The notes under the pieces were generated by a model. It did not search any database. It saw only the letters and a list, made by a program, of their open reading frames with translations, and had not been told where the DNA came from. A DNA stretch of 17,154 nucleotides from CAHJXF01 sp038240015 (GTDB lineage Bacteria; Pseudomonadota; Gammaproteobacteria; Burkholderiales; Burkholderiaceae_D), in the NCBI GenBank assembly GCA_038240015.1, contig JBBSEF010000062.1, positions 1 through 17,154 on the forward strand. Direction: 5' to 3'. This document shows positions 6,764 through 13,627 of the stretch, piece by piece (position 1 is the first letter of the stretch; each line of letters begins with the position of its first letter). The translations under genes and the position numbers were made by a program.

Positions 6764-7894
6764 TTAAGCCAGCCACTCGATCCAGCGGCAATGCGCCTGC
6801 GAGCGCGCCATGGTGCGCACTTCGCATGCACCTTTGACATTGCGCGTCGTGAGGTGCCACAAGGTCGCCTCGCGGCGCTCGGGAGCAGCATCGTCGGTAA
6901 GCGCAGGCGCGTCCAGACCGGGGACGACACCGGCCGACTCGGCCGAAATCCACACGCCGTCGCGCTCGATCACGATCGCCCGCACCGCTTCGACAAATTG
7001 CGTTCGCGCGGCGCGCTCGAAGTACGACACCACCCACGAATGAAACACCACCGGACGCACATCGCGATCGAGCCGGTCGACGATCGCGGTCAGGCGATCG
7101 GTGGCGTCACCGCGATGAAGTTCGATACTTGCATCGCGCGCGATTGCAATAGAGCCGGCGAGCCGCGCATGGCGCTCGACATCGCTCGGCCACACGCAGG
7201 CGCGAAGCCAGCGCGCATCGCGTGCGTCGTGCACATCGAGAGGTGCGAGGTCGATGCCACAGCGCTCGACGATCGCGGGCATCGCCGCACGACCGAAGGG
7301 GAATGCGTCGGCCTCGAACATGGCGGCAATCTCGACGGGCGACTCGGGGCCTACGGCGCGAACGCTCTTATCGTTCAACCGATAGCTGAAGCGATAACGA
7401 TCGACCAGCAGGTTCAGGCCCGCGCTGCAACCGACGTCGATCAGCGCGATCGGCGTATCGCGATCGAGACCTGCGAGCAACAGTCGAAGCCCCGCGCAAC
7501 GGCCGACCTCGTTGGTCTGCGTGGTGCGTTCGCGCAGCGACGCAAGCAGAGCATCGCGCCGCTGGCCGCAGAAGTCGGCGAACGCGGCGAACGCATGCTC
7601 GACACTCATTGACGCAAGACCGCGAACCTCGGCGTCGTCGGTCACGCTGCGATAGAAGCGCGAGAGCGGATGCTCGACGCCGGCAAGCAGCAGGTCGTGC
7701 GTTGCCGCGAACAGCAATACCGGGCGACGTTGCGGGTAGGGCGCTTCGAGCAGCAACTCGAGGATGTTCCGGTCGCTCGCGATCTCGCGCGACAACGCGG
7801 CATACAGCGGCTCGCCCGCGCAGTCCGCACTGGCGAACACGCGAAAGTTCTGTGCGAGCGATGCGGCGTCGATCGGACGTTGATACGCGGTCAT
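6764..7894 (-). CDS. DUF2332 family protein with a methyltransferase-like glycine motif
   Basis: A 376-residue cytoplasmic protein without signal peptide or membrane segment. It resembles the DUF2332 family (function not established) in the QTNEVGR motif (about residues 126-132), a glycine-rich loop ALIDVGCSAGLNLLVDRY (150-167), and the segment VVFHSWVVSYF. The loop pattern D153-x-G155-x3-G159 resembles motif I of class I SAM-dependent methyltransferases, so SAM or nucleotide binding is a reasonable inference. No target-specific catalytic motif is recognised. The ATG at 7894 is preferred over an upstream in-frame start at 8008, which lies inside the LON-domain gene. No good Shine-Dalgarno is visible. 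It lies 55 bp downstream of the LON-domain gene on the same strand and is the last gene of the rapZ-side run before mutY. Confidence 0.75.
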   Translation of the reverse strand: MTAYQRPIDAASLAQNFRVFASADCAGEPLYAALSREIASDRNILELLLEAPYPQRRPVLLFAATHDLLLAGVEHPLSRFYRSVTDDAEVRGLASMSVEHAFAAFADFCGQRRDALLASLRERTTQTNEVGRCAGLRLLLAGLDRDTPIALIDVGCSAGLNLLVDRYRFSYRLNDKSVRAVGPESPVEIAAMFEADAFPFGRAAMPAIVERCGIDLAPLDVHDARDARWLRACVWPSDVERHARLAGSIAIARDASIELHRGDATDRLTAIVDRLDRDVRPVVFHSWVVSYFERAARTQFVEAVRAIVIERDGVWISAESAGVVPGLDAPALTDDAAPERREATLWHLTTRNVKGACEVRTMARSQAHCRWIEWLA

Positions 7895-7909
7895 CGGCTG
7901 GCGTCGGAG

Positions 7910-7935
7910 ATTCGATTCGGACTTTCGGTTCGGAC
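7910..7935. repeat. 13-bp tandem direct repeat between the LON-domain and DUF2332 genes
   Basis: ATTCGATTCGGAC (7910-7922) is followed directly by TTTCGGTTCGGAC (7923-7935), 11 of 13 bases identical. The pair occupies half of the 55-bp spacer, just upstream of the DUF2332 start. No function can be assigned. Confidence 0.6.
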
Positions 7936-7949
7936 CTTTAACACGGCCC

Positions 7950-8582
7950 TCAGATGAGGCCGTGCTGCTTGAGGTATCGCTGCACGATCGCAAGCCGCGC
8001 CGGCCCATCGGTCAACGCCATCAGCTTCTGCTTTGCCGACAGCGACACCGGCAGCAATTCGCCCAATCGATTGCCCACCCAGGTGGAATCGTCGAACCGA
8101 TGAGGCTTGGCGATAGCAGGCCGGTTGACTGTGTCGGGATCGGATGACTGCTCGCTCGCTTCCCATTGCGACAAGATGCGTGCGAGCAGCGCGGCGCACG
8201 CCGCGGCTTCCTCGGGCAAGGGTGCGTAGGTTTCAGGCTCGAGCGGTTCGATGTCCGCAATCATCAGCCCATCGGTCTGCACGGCGTGCGAGACGATCCG
8301 AAAGCGCTCGGTGCCGGTGGTTGCGATCTGCAGCACGCCGAGCTGTTCCATGTTCCAGTCGTCGATGCGTGCGCGGCATCCGATCATCTCCGTCTCGACG
8401 TCACGTTCGCCGACCTCGTACCCCTTCCTGATCAGGCACACCCCGAATTCATTCCCATCGCGCATCGCGCTGCGAACCATGTCCATGTAGCGCGCTTCGA
8501 AGATGCGCAGCGGCAACACCCCGCCGGGAAACAATACCGTGCCGAGCGGAAAGATCGACAGCGTGGTGCGATGTGTGCTCAA
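7950..8582 (-). CDS. Free-standing LON substrate-binding-domain protein
   Basis: A 210-residue protein consisting of one Lon N-terminal (substrate-binding, PUA-like) domain without AAA or protease domains. The diagnostic N-terminal motif is FPLGTVLFPGGVLPLRIFEARY (about residues 11-32), followed by the family's GVCLIRKGYEVG and a C-terminal helical part ending in LAIVQRYLKQHGLI. Such single-domain proteins are often annotated 'peptidase S16', which is misleading because no catalytic Ser-Lys dyad is present. Their role is unknown; substrate or adaptor binding is inferred from the Lon domain. The start seems to be TTG at 8582, immediately before STHRTT, 18 bp after the rapZ stop, which suggests co-transcription with rapZ. 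A DUF2332 gene follows 55 bp downstream. Confidence 0.87.
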   Translation of the reverse strand: MSTHRTTLSIFPLGTVLFPGGVLPLRIFEARYMDMVRSAMRDGNEFGVCLIRKGYEVGERDVETEMIGCRARIDDWNMEQLGVLQIATTGTERFRIVSHAVQTDGLMIADIEPLEPETYAPLPEEAAACAALLARILSQWEASEQSSDPDTVNRPAIAKPHRFDDSTWVGNRLGELLPVSLSAKQKLMALTDGPARLAIVQRYLKQHGLI

Positions 8583-8600
8583 CGAACAGCCCCGATGGAA

Positions 8601-9518
8601 TCAGGCCGCCGCAGGAGAAGCGGGCGTCTCGGCGAGTACGCGCGCCGTCATCCACGCCAGCGCGCGATGCCGAACCAGCACCGGATGCACGCCTTGCAAA
8701 CGAAGCGCGAGGGCTTCGACGCAATACACCGAGCGGTGCTGGCCGCCGGTGCACCCGATTGCGACGGTCAAATAGCTGCGGCTGTCGGCCGCGTAGGCAG
8801 GTAACCAACGGGTTACAAAATGCTCGATGTCGTCAACCATCCGGCCGACTTCGGGAAGAGCGGCCAGGTAGTCGATCACCGGCTGATCGAGACCCGTCAG
8901 CGGCTTGAGTTCCGGCACGTAGAACGGATTGGGCAGGCAGCGCACGTCGAATACCAGGTCGGCGTCGGCCGGCACACCCTGCTTGAATGCGAAGGATTCG
9001 AACGACAACGTGAGCGCGGCGCGCTCGCTGCCGATGAAGTCGCGCACCCACAGGCGCAGCGCCTGCGCGGGCAGGCGACTCGTGTCGATCAGATGACCGA
9101 GTCCCTCGAGGGGATCGAGCAGACGCCTCTCTTTCTCGATGCTCTCGGTCAGCCCGGGCGCCCCCGCCGATACTTCGGTCGCCCACGTACTGGTCGACAA
9201 GGGATGGCGTCGACGAGTTTCCGAATAGCGCTGTACCAGAGTCGGCGTATCGGCCGTGAGAAACAACAACTGCGTGCCATGGCCGCGCTCACGCAGCACC
9301 GGTAAGAGGTCGGGCAGTTCGGTGACGGCCTCGACGCCTGCGCGCACGTCGATGCTGACCGCTGCGCGCTTGACGCCGCGTTTTTCGAGATCGACGATCA
9401 GGTCGATCAAAAAGCGCGCCGGCAGATTGTCGACGACGGCATAACCTGCATCTTCGAGCACATGCAGTGCGATCGATTTGCCGGACCCGGACATGCCGGT
9501 GACGAGGATGACGCGCAT
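8601..9518 (-). CDS. rapZ: RNase adapter protein / nucleotide-binding regulator RapZ
   Basis: A 305-residue protein of the RapZ (YvcJ/YhbJ) family. In E. coli RapZ delivers the small RNA GlmZ to RNase E and so controls glucosamine-6-phosphate synthase, linking sensing of cell-envelope precursors to mRNA stability. The N-terminal P-loop GMSGSGKS (residues 8-15) opens the nucleotide-binding domain. The C-terminal domain carries the conserved GCTGGQHRSVY (255-265), and the segment FAFKQGVPADADLVFDVR is typical of the family. Length is usual (about 285-305), and the ATG at 9518 begins MRVILVTG directly at the P-loop strand. Whether a GlmY/GlmZ-type circuit exists in this betaproteobacterium cannot be judged here. 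The usual hprK-rapZ adjacency is interrupted by a psiF gene and its terminator. Three 11-bp repeats lie just upstream of the start. Confidence 0.95.
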   Translation of the reverse strand: MRVILVTGMSGSGKSIALHVLEDAGYAVVDNLPARFLIDLIVDLEKRGVKRAAVSIDVRAGVEAVTELPDLLPVLRERGHGTQLLFLTADTPTLVQRYSETRRRHPLSTSTWATEVSAGAPGLTESIEKERRLLDPLEGLGHLIDTSRLPAQALRLWVRDFIGSERAALTLSFESFAFKQGVPADADLVFDVRCLPNPFYVPELKPLTGLDQPVIDYLAALPEVGRMVDDIEHFVTRWLPAYAADSRSYLTVAIGCTGGQHRSVYCVEALALRLQGVHPVLVRHRALAWMTARVLAETPASPAAA

Positions 9519-9525
9519 AACCGAA

Positions 9526-9558
9526 GCTCAGACGAATCTCGAACGAAGCTCGAACGAA
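9526..9558. repeat. Three 11-bp tandem repeats in the rapZ leader
   Basis: On the plus strand the units are GCTCAGACGAA (9526-9536), TCTCGAACGAA (9537-9547) and GCTCGAACGAA (9548-9558). On the rapZ strand they read TTCGTTCGAGC, TTCGTTCGAGA and TTCGTCTGAGC, ending 7 bp before the ATG. A period of 11 bp places the copies on about the same face of the helix. They abut the U-tract of the psiF terminator. Confidence 0.75.
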
Positions 9559-9585
9559 AACAAAAACGGGCCGCTCGGGCCCGTT
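9557..9585 (-). terminator. Rho-independent terminator of psiF
   Basis: An 8-bp perfect stem (AACGGGCC, 9565-9572, with GGCCCGTT, 9578-9585) and a 5-nt loop. On the minus strand it is followed by TTT-G-TTTT (9564-9557). It lies 36 bp after the psiF stop and about 40 bp before the rapZ start, so it should reduce read-through from hprK/psiF into rapZ. Confidence 0.88.
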
Positions 9586-9621
9586 GTCGTATGCATCGAT
9601 CGCAGCATCGAATCCCTGCGA

Positions 9622-9912
9622 TCAACCCTTAAGGCAGTCGCTCATGAAGGCCTTGCGTTCGTCACCCTTCTTGCCAGTGGCGTCCTTGTTGCACATCTTC
9701 ATCTTGTCTTGCTGCGACATTTTCTTGGCCGACAGGCAGGTCTTCATGAAGGCCTTGCGGTCGTCGCCCTTCTTGTCGCCCGCGTCCTGATTGCAGGTGG
9801 CCATCTTGCTTTGTTGACCCGACATGGCCTTGTCGGCAGCGAAGGCGGAAGTACAGATGAACGGTGCTGCGATGCAGAGCGCACCGACAAACTTGATCGC
9901 GTTTCTCTTCAC
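9622..9912 (-). CDS. psiF: Small secreted PsiF-repeat protein
   Basis: A 96-residue protein with a clear signal peptide (basic VKRNAIK, hydrophobic core, cut after AFA at residue 25) and two copies of the PsiF repeat. The repeats begin near Cys40 and Cys74, offset by 34 residues, with the shared core KKGD(D/E)RKAFM and cysteine pairs C40/C59 and C74/C93. E. coli PsiF is encoded in the phoA-psiF region and induced by phosphate starvation; its biochemical role is unknown. The GTG at 9912 is chosen because AGGGAGAA (9917-9924) is a good ribosome-binding site and the signal peptide begins there; the ATG at 9996 lacks both. It lies alone between hprK and rapZ with a strong terminator downstream, which suggests independent expression. 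The symbol is used in the family sense only. Confidence 0.85.
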   Translation of the reverse strand: MKRNAIKFVGALCIAAPFICTSAFAADKAMSGQQSKMATCNQDAGDKKGDDRKAFMKTCLSAKKMSQQDKMKMCNKDATGKKGDERKAFMSDCLKG

Positions 9913-9984
9913 GGCATTCTCCCTGGATGGTCGAAAAATATTCAATGAGACGGTAGCGTGGGCCGACAGTGCGAACCAACGGTC

Positions 9985-9993
9985 ATTTAAGCA
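9985..9993 (-). promoter_or_regulatory. Candidate extended -10 element for psiF
   Basis: The minus strand reads TGC-TTAAAT (9993-9985), an extended -10 with 4/6 matches in the hexamer. Transcription would start near 9978 and give a leader of about 66 nt before the GTG at 9912. No good -35 is present. The 174-bp gap between hprK and psiF (9913-10086) holds nothing else recognisable. Confidence 0.25.
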
Positions 9994-10086
9994 CAAGGGT
10001 TCCGTTTGCGCATCCGTCGGATGCCGTTGTCGCTTTGGAGTACACGGCCGGGCAAATGCATCTGCACAACTCGCTTGCTGCGGACG

Positions 10087-11055
10087 TCACTCCGACTCGG
10101 GTTCGCTGTTCTCGTGAACGGCGGCCGATTGTCGCGCCATGAAGTCGCCCATCGTATCGACGCCGCGCAATTGCAGGATGGTGTTGCGCACCGCGGCCTC
10201 GGTCAGCACCGCGATGTTGCGGCCCAGGCCGACCGGAATCACGACCTTGCGCACTTCGATCCCGAGGACGTTCTCGGTGAGCACGTCGAGCGGCAGACGC
10301 TGGTATTTTTCTTCGAGCGTGCTGTGCTTGACCAGATGCACGATCATGCGCAGCCGCATCTTGCGACGTACCGCGGTCTCGCCGAAGATGGCCTTGATGT
10401 CGAGCAGACCGAGGCCGCGCACCTCGAGCAGGTTGGCGAGCAGATTGGGGCAGTGACCTTCGATCGTATGCGGGCCGACGCGCGCGAGTTCGACGACATC
10501 GTCGGCCACGAGGCCGTGGCCGCGCGAAATCAGTTCGAGCCCGAGCTCGCTCTTGCCCAGACCCGACTCGCCGGTAATGAGGATGCCTACGCCGAGCACA
10601 TCCATCAATACGCCGTGCATGGTGCAGCGGTCGGCGAGCTTCTTGGCCAGATAGATCCGCAAGGCCTCGATGATGTGGACCGCAGGAAAGGTCGATGCGA
10701 TCAACGCGATGCGCGCCTTCTCGCATGCGTCGAGAAATTCCGTTCTGGGGTAGAGGCCGTCGCCGTAGATGATGGCCGGAGGTGGCCGGTCGCCGAGATC
10801 GACGATCCAATTGCCGCGGCGGCGGTCCGAGAGAGCCCTGAAATATTCGACCTCGCGCGTGCCGATCACCTGAATCCGGTTGGGATGAATCAGGTTGTAG
10901 TAGCCGATCAGGTCGGAAACCGCGAGATGCGCGTCCTTCAACGCGTTGTCGGTTTGGGCGCGCACCTCCGGATCGGCCTCGACCGCTTCGTCGACGATCC
11001 ACGAAAGGCCTAGGGCCTCGCGGTTGTCGTCGAACAGTTGGCGAACGGTGGACAT
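10087..11055 (-). CDS. hprK: HPr kinase/phosphorylase HprK
   Basis: A 322-residue enzyme that phosphorylates, and by phosphorolysis dephosphorylates, a regulatory serine of HPr-type phosphocarriers. It has the N-terminal HPrK domain, the conserved MHGVLMDVLGVGILITGESGLGKSE region with the P-loop GESGLGKS (162-169), the downstream VADDVVEL, and the family signature LDIKAIFGE. Length matches proteobacterial HprK (about 310-325). The ATG at 11055 is 44 bp after the ptsN stop. Together with ptsN it belongs to an 'incomplete' regulatory PTS: many betaproteobacteria have HprK, EIIA-Ntr and HPr without sugar permeases. In this setting HprK is usually linked to global regulation, not catabolite repression. 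No HPr gene lies in this window. Confidence 0.96.
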   Translation of the reverse strand: MSTVRQLFDDNREALGLSWIVDEAVEADPEVRAQTDNALKDAHLAVSDLIGYYNLIHPNRIQVIGTREVEYFRALSDRRRGNWIVDLGDRPPPAIIYGDGLYPRTEFLDACEKARIALIASTFPAVHIIEALRIYLAKKLADRCTMHGVLMDVLGVGILITGESGLGKSELGLELISRGHGLVADDVVELARVGPHTIEGHCPNLLANLLEVRGLGLLDIKAIFGETAVRRKMRLRMIVHLVKHSTLEEKYQRLPLDVLTENVLGIEVRKVVIPVGLGRNIAVLTEAAVRNTILQLRGVDTMGDFMARQSAAVHENSEPESE

Positions 11056-11099
11056 CGAGGCGGCGCAGCGTCAGGACAAGGACGCAGCGGGAGCGGCGA

Positions 11100-11570
11100 T
11101 CAGGCGGCGGGCCTGAAGGGTTCCCACTCGACGAGCATGCGATGCACAGCGCCGGCATCGGGCGCCGATGCGAGCGACTCGCGAAAGGCCGGGTCGGAAA
11201 GCATTTGCGCGAGCTCGGAAAGTATTTCGAGATGCGCCTGCGTGGCCTGCTCGGGCACCATCAGGAACACCAGGATGGATACCGGCTTGCCGTCGGGAGC
11301 GTCGAAGGGTATCGGCTCGGCCAGTCGAATGAAGGCCGCGACCGGCTCGCGCAATCCCTTGATGCGACCGTGCGGGATCGCGATCTGTTGCCCGAGGCCG
11401 GTGGAGCCGAGACGCTCGCGCGCGAACAGACTGTCGAACACCTTGCTGCGCGCAAGACCCTGGTTGTTTTCGAACAGCAGCCCGGCCTGTTCGAACACGC
11501 GCTTCTTGCTCGACGCTTCGAGATCCAGCACGACGTTGGCCGGCGGGAGCAGCTTGCAGATGAGATTCAT
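11100..11570 (-). CDS. ptsN: Nitrogen-regulatory PTS protein EIIA-Ntr (PtsN)
   Basis: A 156-residue PTS EIIA type-2 protein. The phosphorylated histidine is His67 in IAIPHGRIKG, and LFARERLGSTGLG just before it is typical of the family. EIIA-Ntr is the terminal acceptor of the EI-Ntr/NPr relay and regulates partner proteins (such as potassium transport and stress regulators) through its phosphorylation state; it does not transport sugar. The ATG at 11570 (MNLICKLLPP) matches the usual N-terminus; an ATG two codons upstream (11576) is also possible, and neither has a strong Shine-Dalgarno. It sits 121 bp downstream of hpf with its own candidate -10 box, and 44 bp upstream of hprK. Confidence 0.95.
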   Translation of the reverse strand: MNLICKLLPPANVVLDLEASSKKRVFEQAGLLFENNQGLARSKVFDSLFARERLGSTGLGQQIAIPHGRIKGLREPVAAFIRLAEPIPFDAPDGKPVSILVFLMVPEQATQAHLEILSELAQMLSDPAFRESLASAPDAGAVHRMLVEWEPFRPAA

Positions 11571-11599
11571 GAACACTGCGGCAGAAGGTCGCTGGAAAG

Positions 11600-11633
11600 C
11601 CCGCGAATGGAGCGGGTTCCGGCGACCCGCCGG
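11600..11633 (-). promoter_or_regulatory. Two GC-rich hairpins in the ptsN leader
   Basis: CCGGCG-ACC-CGCCGG (11619-11633) forms a 6-bp stem with a 3-nt loop. CCCGC with GCGGG (11600-11616) forms a 5-bp stem. Both would lie in the 5' untranslated part of a transcript from the -10 box at 11649-11654. Neither is followed by a U-tract. Structure is seen by eye; function is unknown. Confidence 0.35.
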
Positions 11634-11648
11634 ATTGGAAAAGCGCGG

Positions 11649-11654
11649 ATTATA
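11649..11654 (-). promoter_or_regulatory. Candidate -10 box (perfect TATAAT) upstream of ptsN
   Basis: The minus strand reads TATAAT at 11654-11649 in the hpf-ptsN gap, which would start transcription near 11642, about 70 nt before ptsN. No recognisable TTGACA lies 16-18 bp upstream, so it may depend on an activator or be fortuitous. It is one of the few AT-rich hexamers in a very GC-rich spacer. Confidence 0.4.
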
Positions 11655-11691
11655 GACTTGCCGCAGATCCCGCTGCGGTTCACCGGGCGGA

Positions 11692-12012
11692 TCAGGCCGT
11701 GGCCTGACGCTTGAGCGGCTCGGCGTTGTGGGCCTTGATGCATTCCTTGTGCTTGACGACTTGCCGATCGAGCTTGTCGATCAACAGATCGACGGCCGCG
11801 TAGAGATCCTCGTCGGTCGCTTCGCAATGCAGATCCTTGCCGCGCAAGTGCAGATTGATTTCGGCCTTCTGTCGCAGCTTCTCGACCGACAAAACCACGG
11901 TCACGTCGATCACCCGATCGAAGTGTCGCCTCACCCGTTCGAGCTTGTTCATCACGTATTCGCGAATCGCCGGCGTTACGTCGAGATGATGTCCGCTGAT
12001 GGTGAGGTTCAT
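11692..12012 (-). CDS. hpf: Ribosome hibernation-promoting factor HPF (RaiA/YfiA family, short form)
   Basis: A 106-residue protein that binds the ribosomal A/P-site region of 30S in stationary phase and helps form or protect inactive ribosomes. The N-terminal MNLTISGHHLDVTPAIREYV and the DEDLYAAVDLLIDKLDRQ segment are characteristic of the family. The short length, without the C-terminal dimerisation domain of long HPF, agrees with the proteobacterial short form. The ATG at 12012 is set by a strong ribosome-binding site AAAGGAG (12018-12024) five bases upstream; the ATG at 12033 lies upstream of that site and is rejected. The gene follows rpoN by 78 bp, the usual rpoN-hpf-ptsN order. Confidence 0.95.
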   Translation of the reverse strand: MNLTISGHHLDVTPAIREYVMNKLERVRRHFDRVIDVTVVLSVEKLRQKAEINLHLRGKDLHCEATDEDLYAAVDLLIDKLDRQVVKHKECIKAHNAEPLKRQATA

Positions 12013-12078
12013 GGTCACTCCTTTCAAGGGCACTGCGGGAATGTGGACTCGGGCCGTGCCGGTTGCAACGGCAACGGT

Positions 12079-12090
12079 CGCGGGTCCGCG
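12079..12090 (-). other. Short hairpin directly after rpoN
   Basis: CGCGG and CCGCG pair around a 2-nt centre (or 4-bp arms with a 4-nt loop) immediately after the rpoN stop codon. There is no U-tract. It could attenuate transcription or protect the rpoN mRNA 3' end, but it is short enough to be chance in this base composition. Confidence 0.25.
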
Positions 12091-13617
12091 TCAAAGCGTC
12101 TTGCGAAGACTGACAGGCGGTATGCGCAAAGATTCACGGTATTTTGCAATCGTACGCCGAGCCACGACGATGCCTTGCTCGCCCAGCATTTCCGCGATCT
12201 TGCTGTCCGACAACGGCTTCTTCACATCCTCGGCGCTGATCAATTGCTTGATCAAGGCGCGAATCGCCGTCGACGACGCCGCGCCGCCGGCATCGGTCGC
12301 TACGTGGCTGCCGAAGAAGTACTTGAGTTCGAACACGCCGAAAGGCGTGAGCATGAATTTTTGCGTCGTCACGCGCGAGATGGTGGATTCGTGCAGGCCG
12401 AGCGTGTCGGCGATCTCGCGCAATACCAGCGGGCGCATCGCGACCTCGCCGTGCGTGAAGAAATTGCGCTGCCGTTCCACGATCGCCTCGGAGACGCGCA
12501 GGATGGTGTCGAAGCGTTGCTGCACGTTCTTGATCAGCCAGCGCGCCTCCTGCAAACGCGAACCCATGTTGGCCGCGCTGTCGGTACCGCGCTGCTCGCG
12601 CAGCACGCGCGCGTAAGCCTGATTGATCGAGAGCTTGGGCATCACTTCCGGATTGAGGAAGGCTTGCCAGTGATTGCGGACTTTCTTGACGACCACGTCG
12701 GGCAGCACGTAGTTCGACTCGTGTTTTGCGAATGATCGGCCCGGATGCGGGTTCAGGCGCCTGATCAGCGATTGCGCATCGCGCAGCAGATCGTCGCTGC
12801 ACTGATAGATGCGACGCAAGCGCGTGAAGTCGCGTGCGGCGAGCAGCGCGAGATTTTCCGTGACGAGGCGCAGCGCAAGAGCCCGCACCGAGGGATGCGC
12901 GTCGCGGGCCGGCCCGCTTTCTTCGCGCCGCAATTGAAGGGCAAGGCATTCCGAAGCGCTGCGTGCTCCGATGCCGACCGGGTCGAAGCTCTGCAAGAGC
13001 CGCAGCGCCGTCGACAACTCGTCGGCCTCGATCTCGAGTTCTCCGTGGAGCATCGCGAGAATGTCTTCGAGTTCTTCGCCCAGGTAGCCTTCTTCGTCGA
13101 GCGCTTCGATCAACACCGCAACCAGCCCGCGATCGCGGGCGCCCAGTTTTTTCAACGCGAGCTGACCGAGCAGATGCTCGCGCAGCGTGACGGTCGCGGT
13201 GTTGGCTTGCGACAGGTCATGGTCGTCTTCACCTCCTTCGCCGCGCCGTTCGCTCGAATTCCAGTCGGTGGCCGCGAGATCGTCGCCGCGACGCTCGCCG
13301 CCCTCGAAATCCGTGATCACCGCGCTGTCGGCGCCGTGATCGCGTGCAGCGTCCGACGACACGTCGCCGGTGTAGTTAGAAGACGACGCATCGAAGGTGT
13401 CGTCGGCGAGCGACCGCTTCAACGTGCCATCAGCAGCCAACTGAACCACCGAACCCATCGGGTCGTCGCTGCGTTCGAGCAGCGGATTCTCGGCCAGTGC
13501 GAGCTCGATCTCCTGATTGAGTTCGAGCGTCGAGAGCTGCAAGAGCCGGATCGACTGCTGAAGTTGCGGTGTCAGCGCAAGATGCTGCGAGACGCGGAGT
13601 TGAAGGACTTGCTTCAT
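12091..13617 (-). CDS. rpoN: RNA polymerase sigma-54 factor RpoN
   Basis: A 508-residue sigma-54 that recognises -24/-12 promoters and needs AAA+ activators; it controls nitrogen use, motility and other accessory functions. Region I is the glutamine/leucine-rich start (MKQVLQLRVSQHLALTPQLQ and the following helix to about residue 50). Region II (about 51-140) is acidic and low-complexity. The core-binding domain follows, then the helix-turn-helix (LREIADTLGLHESTISRV), and the RpoN box ARRTIAKYRE (486-495) is exact. The ATG at 13617 is chosen because it begins the canonical MKQ. The ATG 19 codons upstream (13674) lies inside lptB, whose stop is only 10 bp before the true start. The gene is probably co-transcribed with the lpt genes. 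Confidence 0.97.
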   Translation of the reverse strand: MKQVLQLRVSQHLALTPQLQQSIRLLQLSTLELNQEIELALAENPLLERSDDPMGSVVQLAADGTLKRSLADDTFDASSSNYTGDVSSDAARDHGADSAVITDFEGGERRGDDLAATDWNSSERRGEGGEDDHDLSQANTATVTLREHLLGQLALKKLGARDRGLVAVLIEALDEEGYLGEELEDILAMLHGELEIEADELSTALRLLQSFDPVGIGARSASECLALQLRREESGPARDAHPSVRALALRLVTENLALLAARDFTRLRRIYQCSDDLLRDAQSLIRRLNPHPGRSFAKHESNYVLPDVVVKKVRNHWQAFLNPEVMPKLSINQAYARVLREQRGTDSAANMGSRLQEARWLIKNVQQRFDTILRVSEAIVERQRNFFTHGEVAMRPLVLREIADTLGLHESTISRVTTQKFMLTPFGVFELKYFFGSHVATDAGGAASSTAIRALIKQLISAEDVKKPLSDSKIAEMLGEQGIVVARRTIAKYRESLRIPPVSLRKTL

Positions 13618-13627
13618 CGATGACGAA

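Noticed and set aside
12045..12062. Sigma-54-like promoter (cGGCACG...) in the rpoN-hpf spacer, suggesting autoregulation
   Set aside because: The -24 half looks reasonable on the minus strand, but the position that should be the -12 GC reads GT with no preceding TT; the match on the other strand has the wrong spacing.
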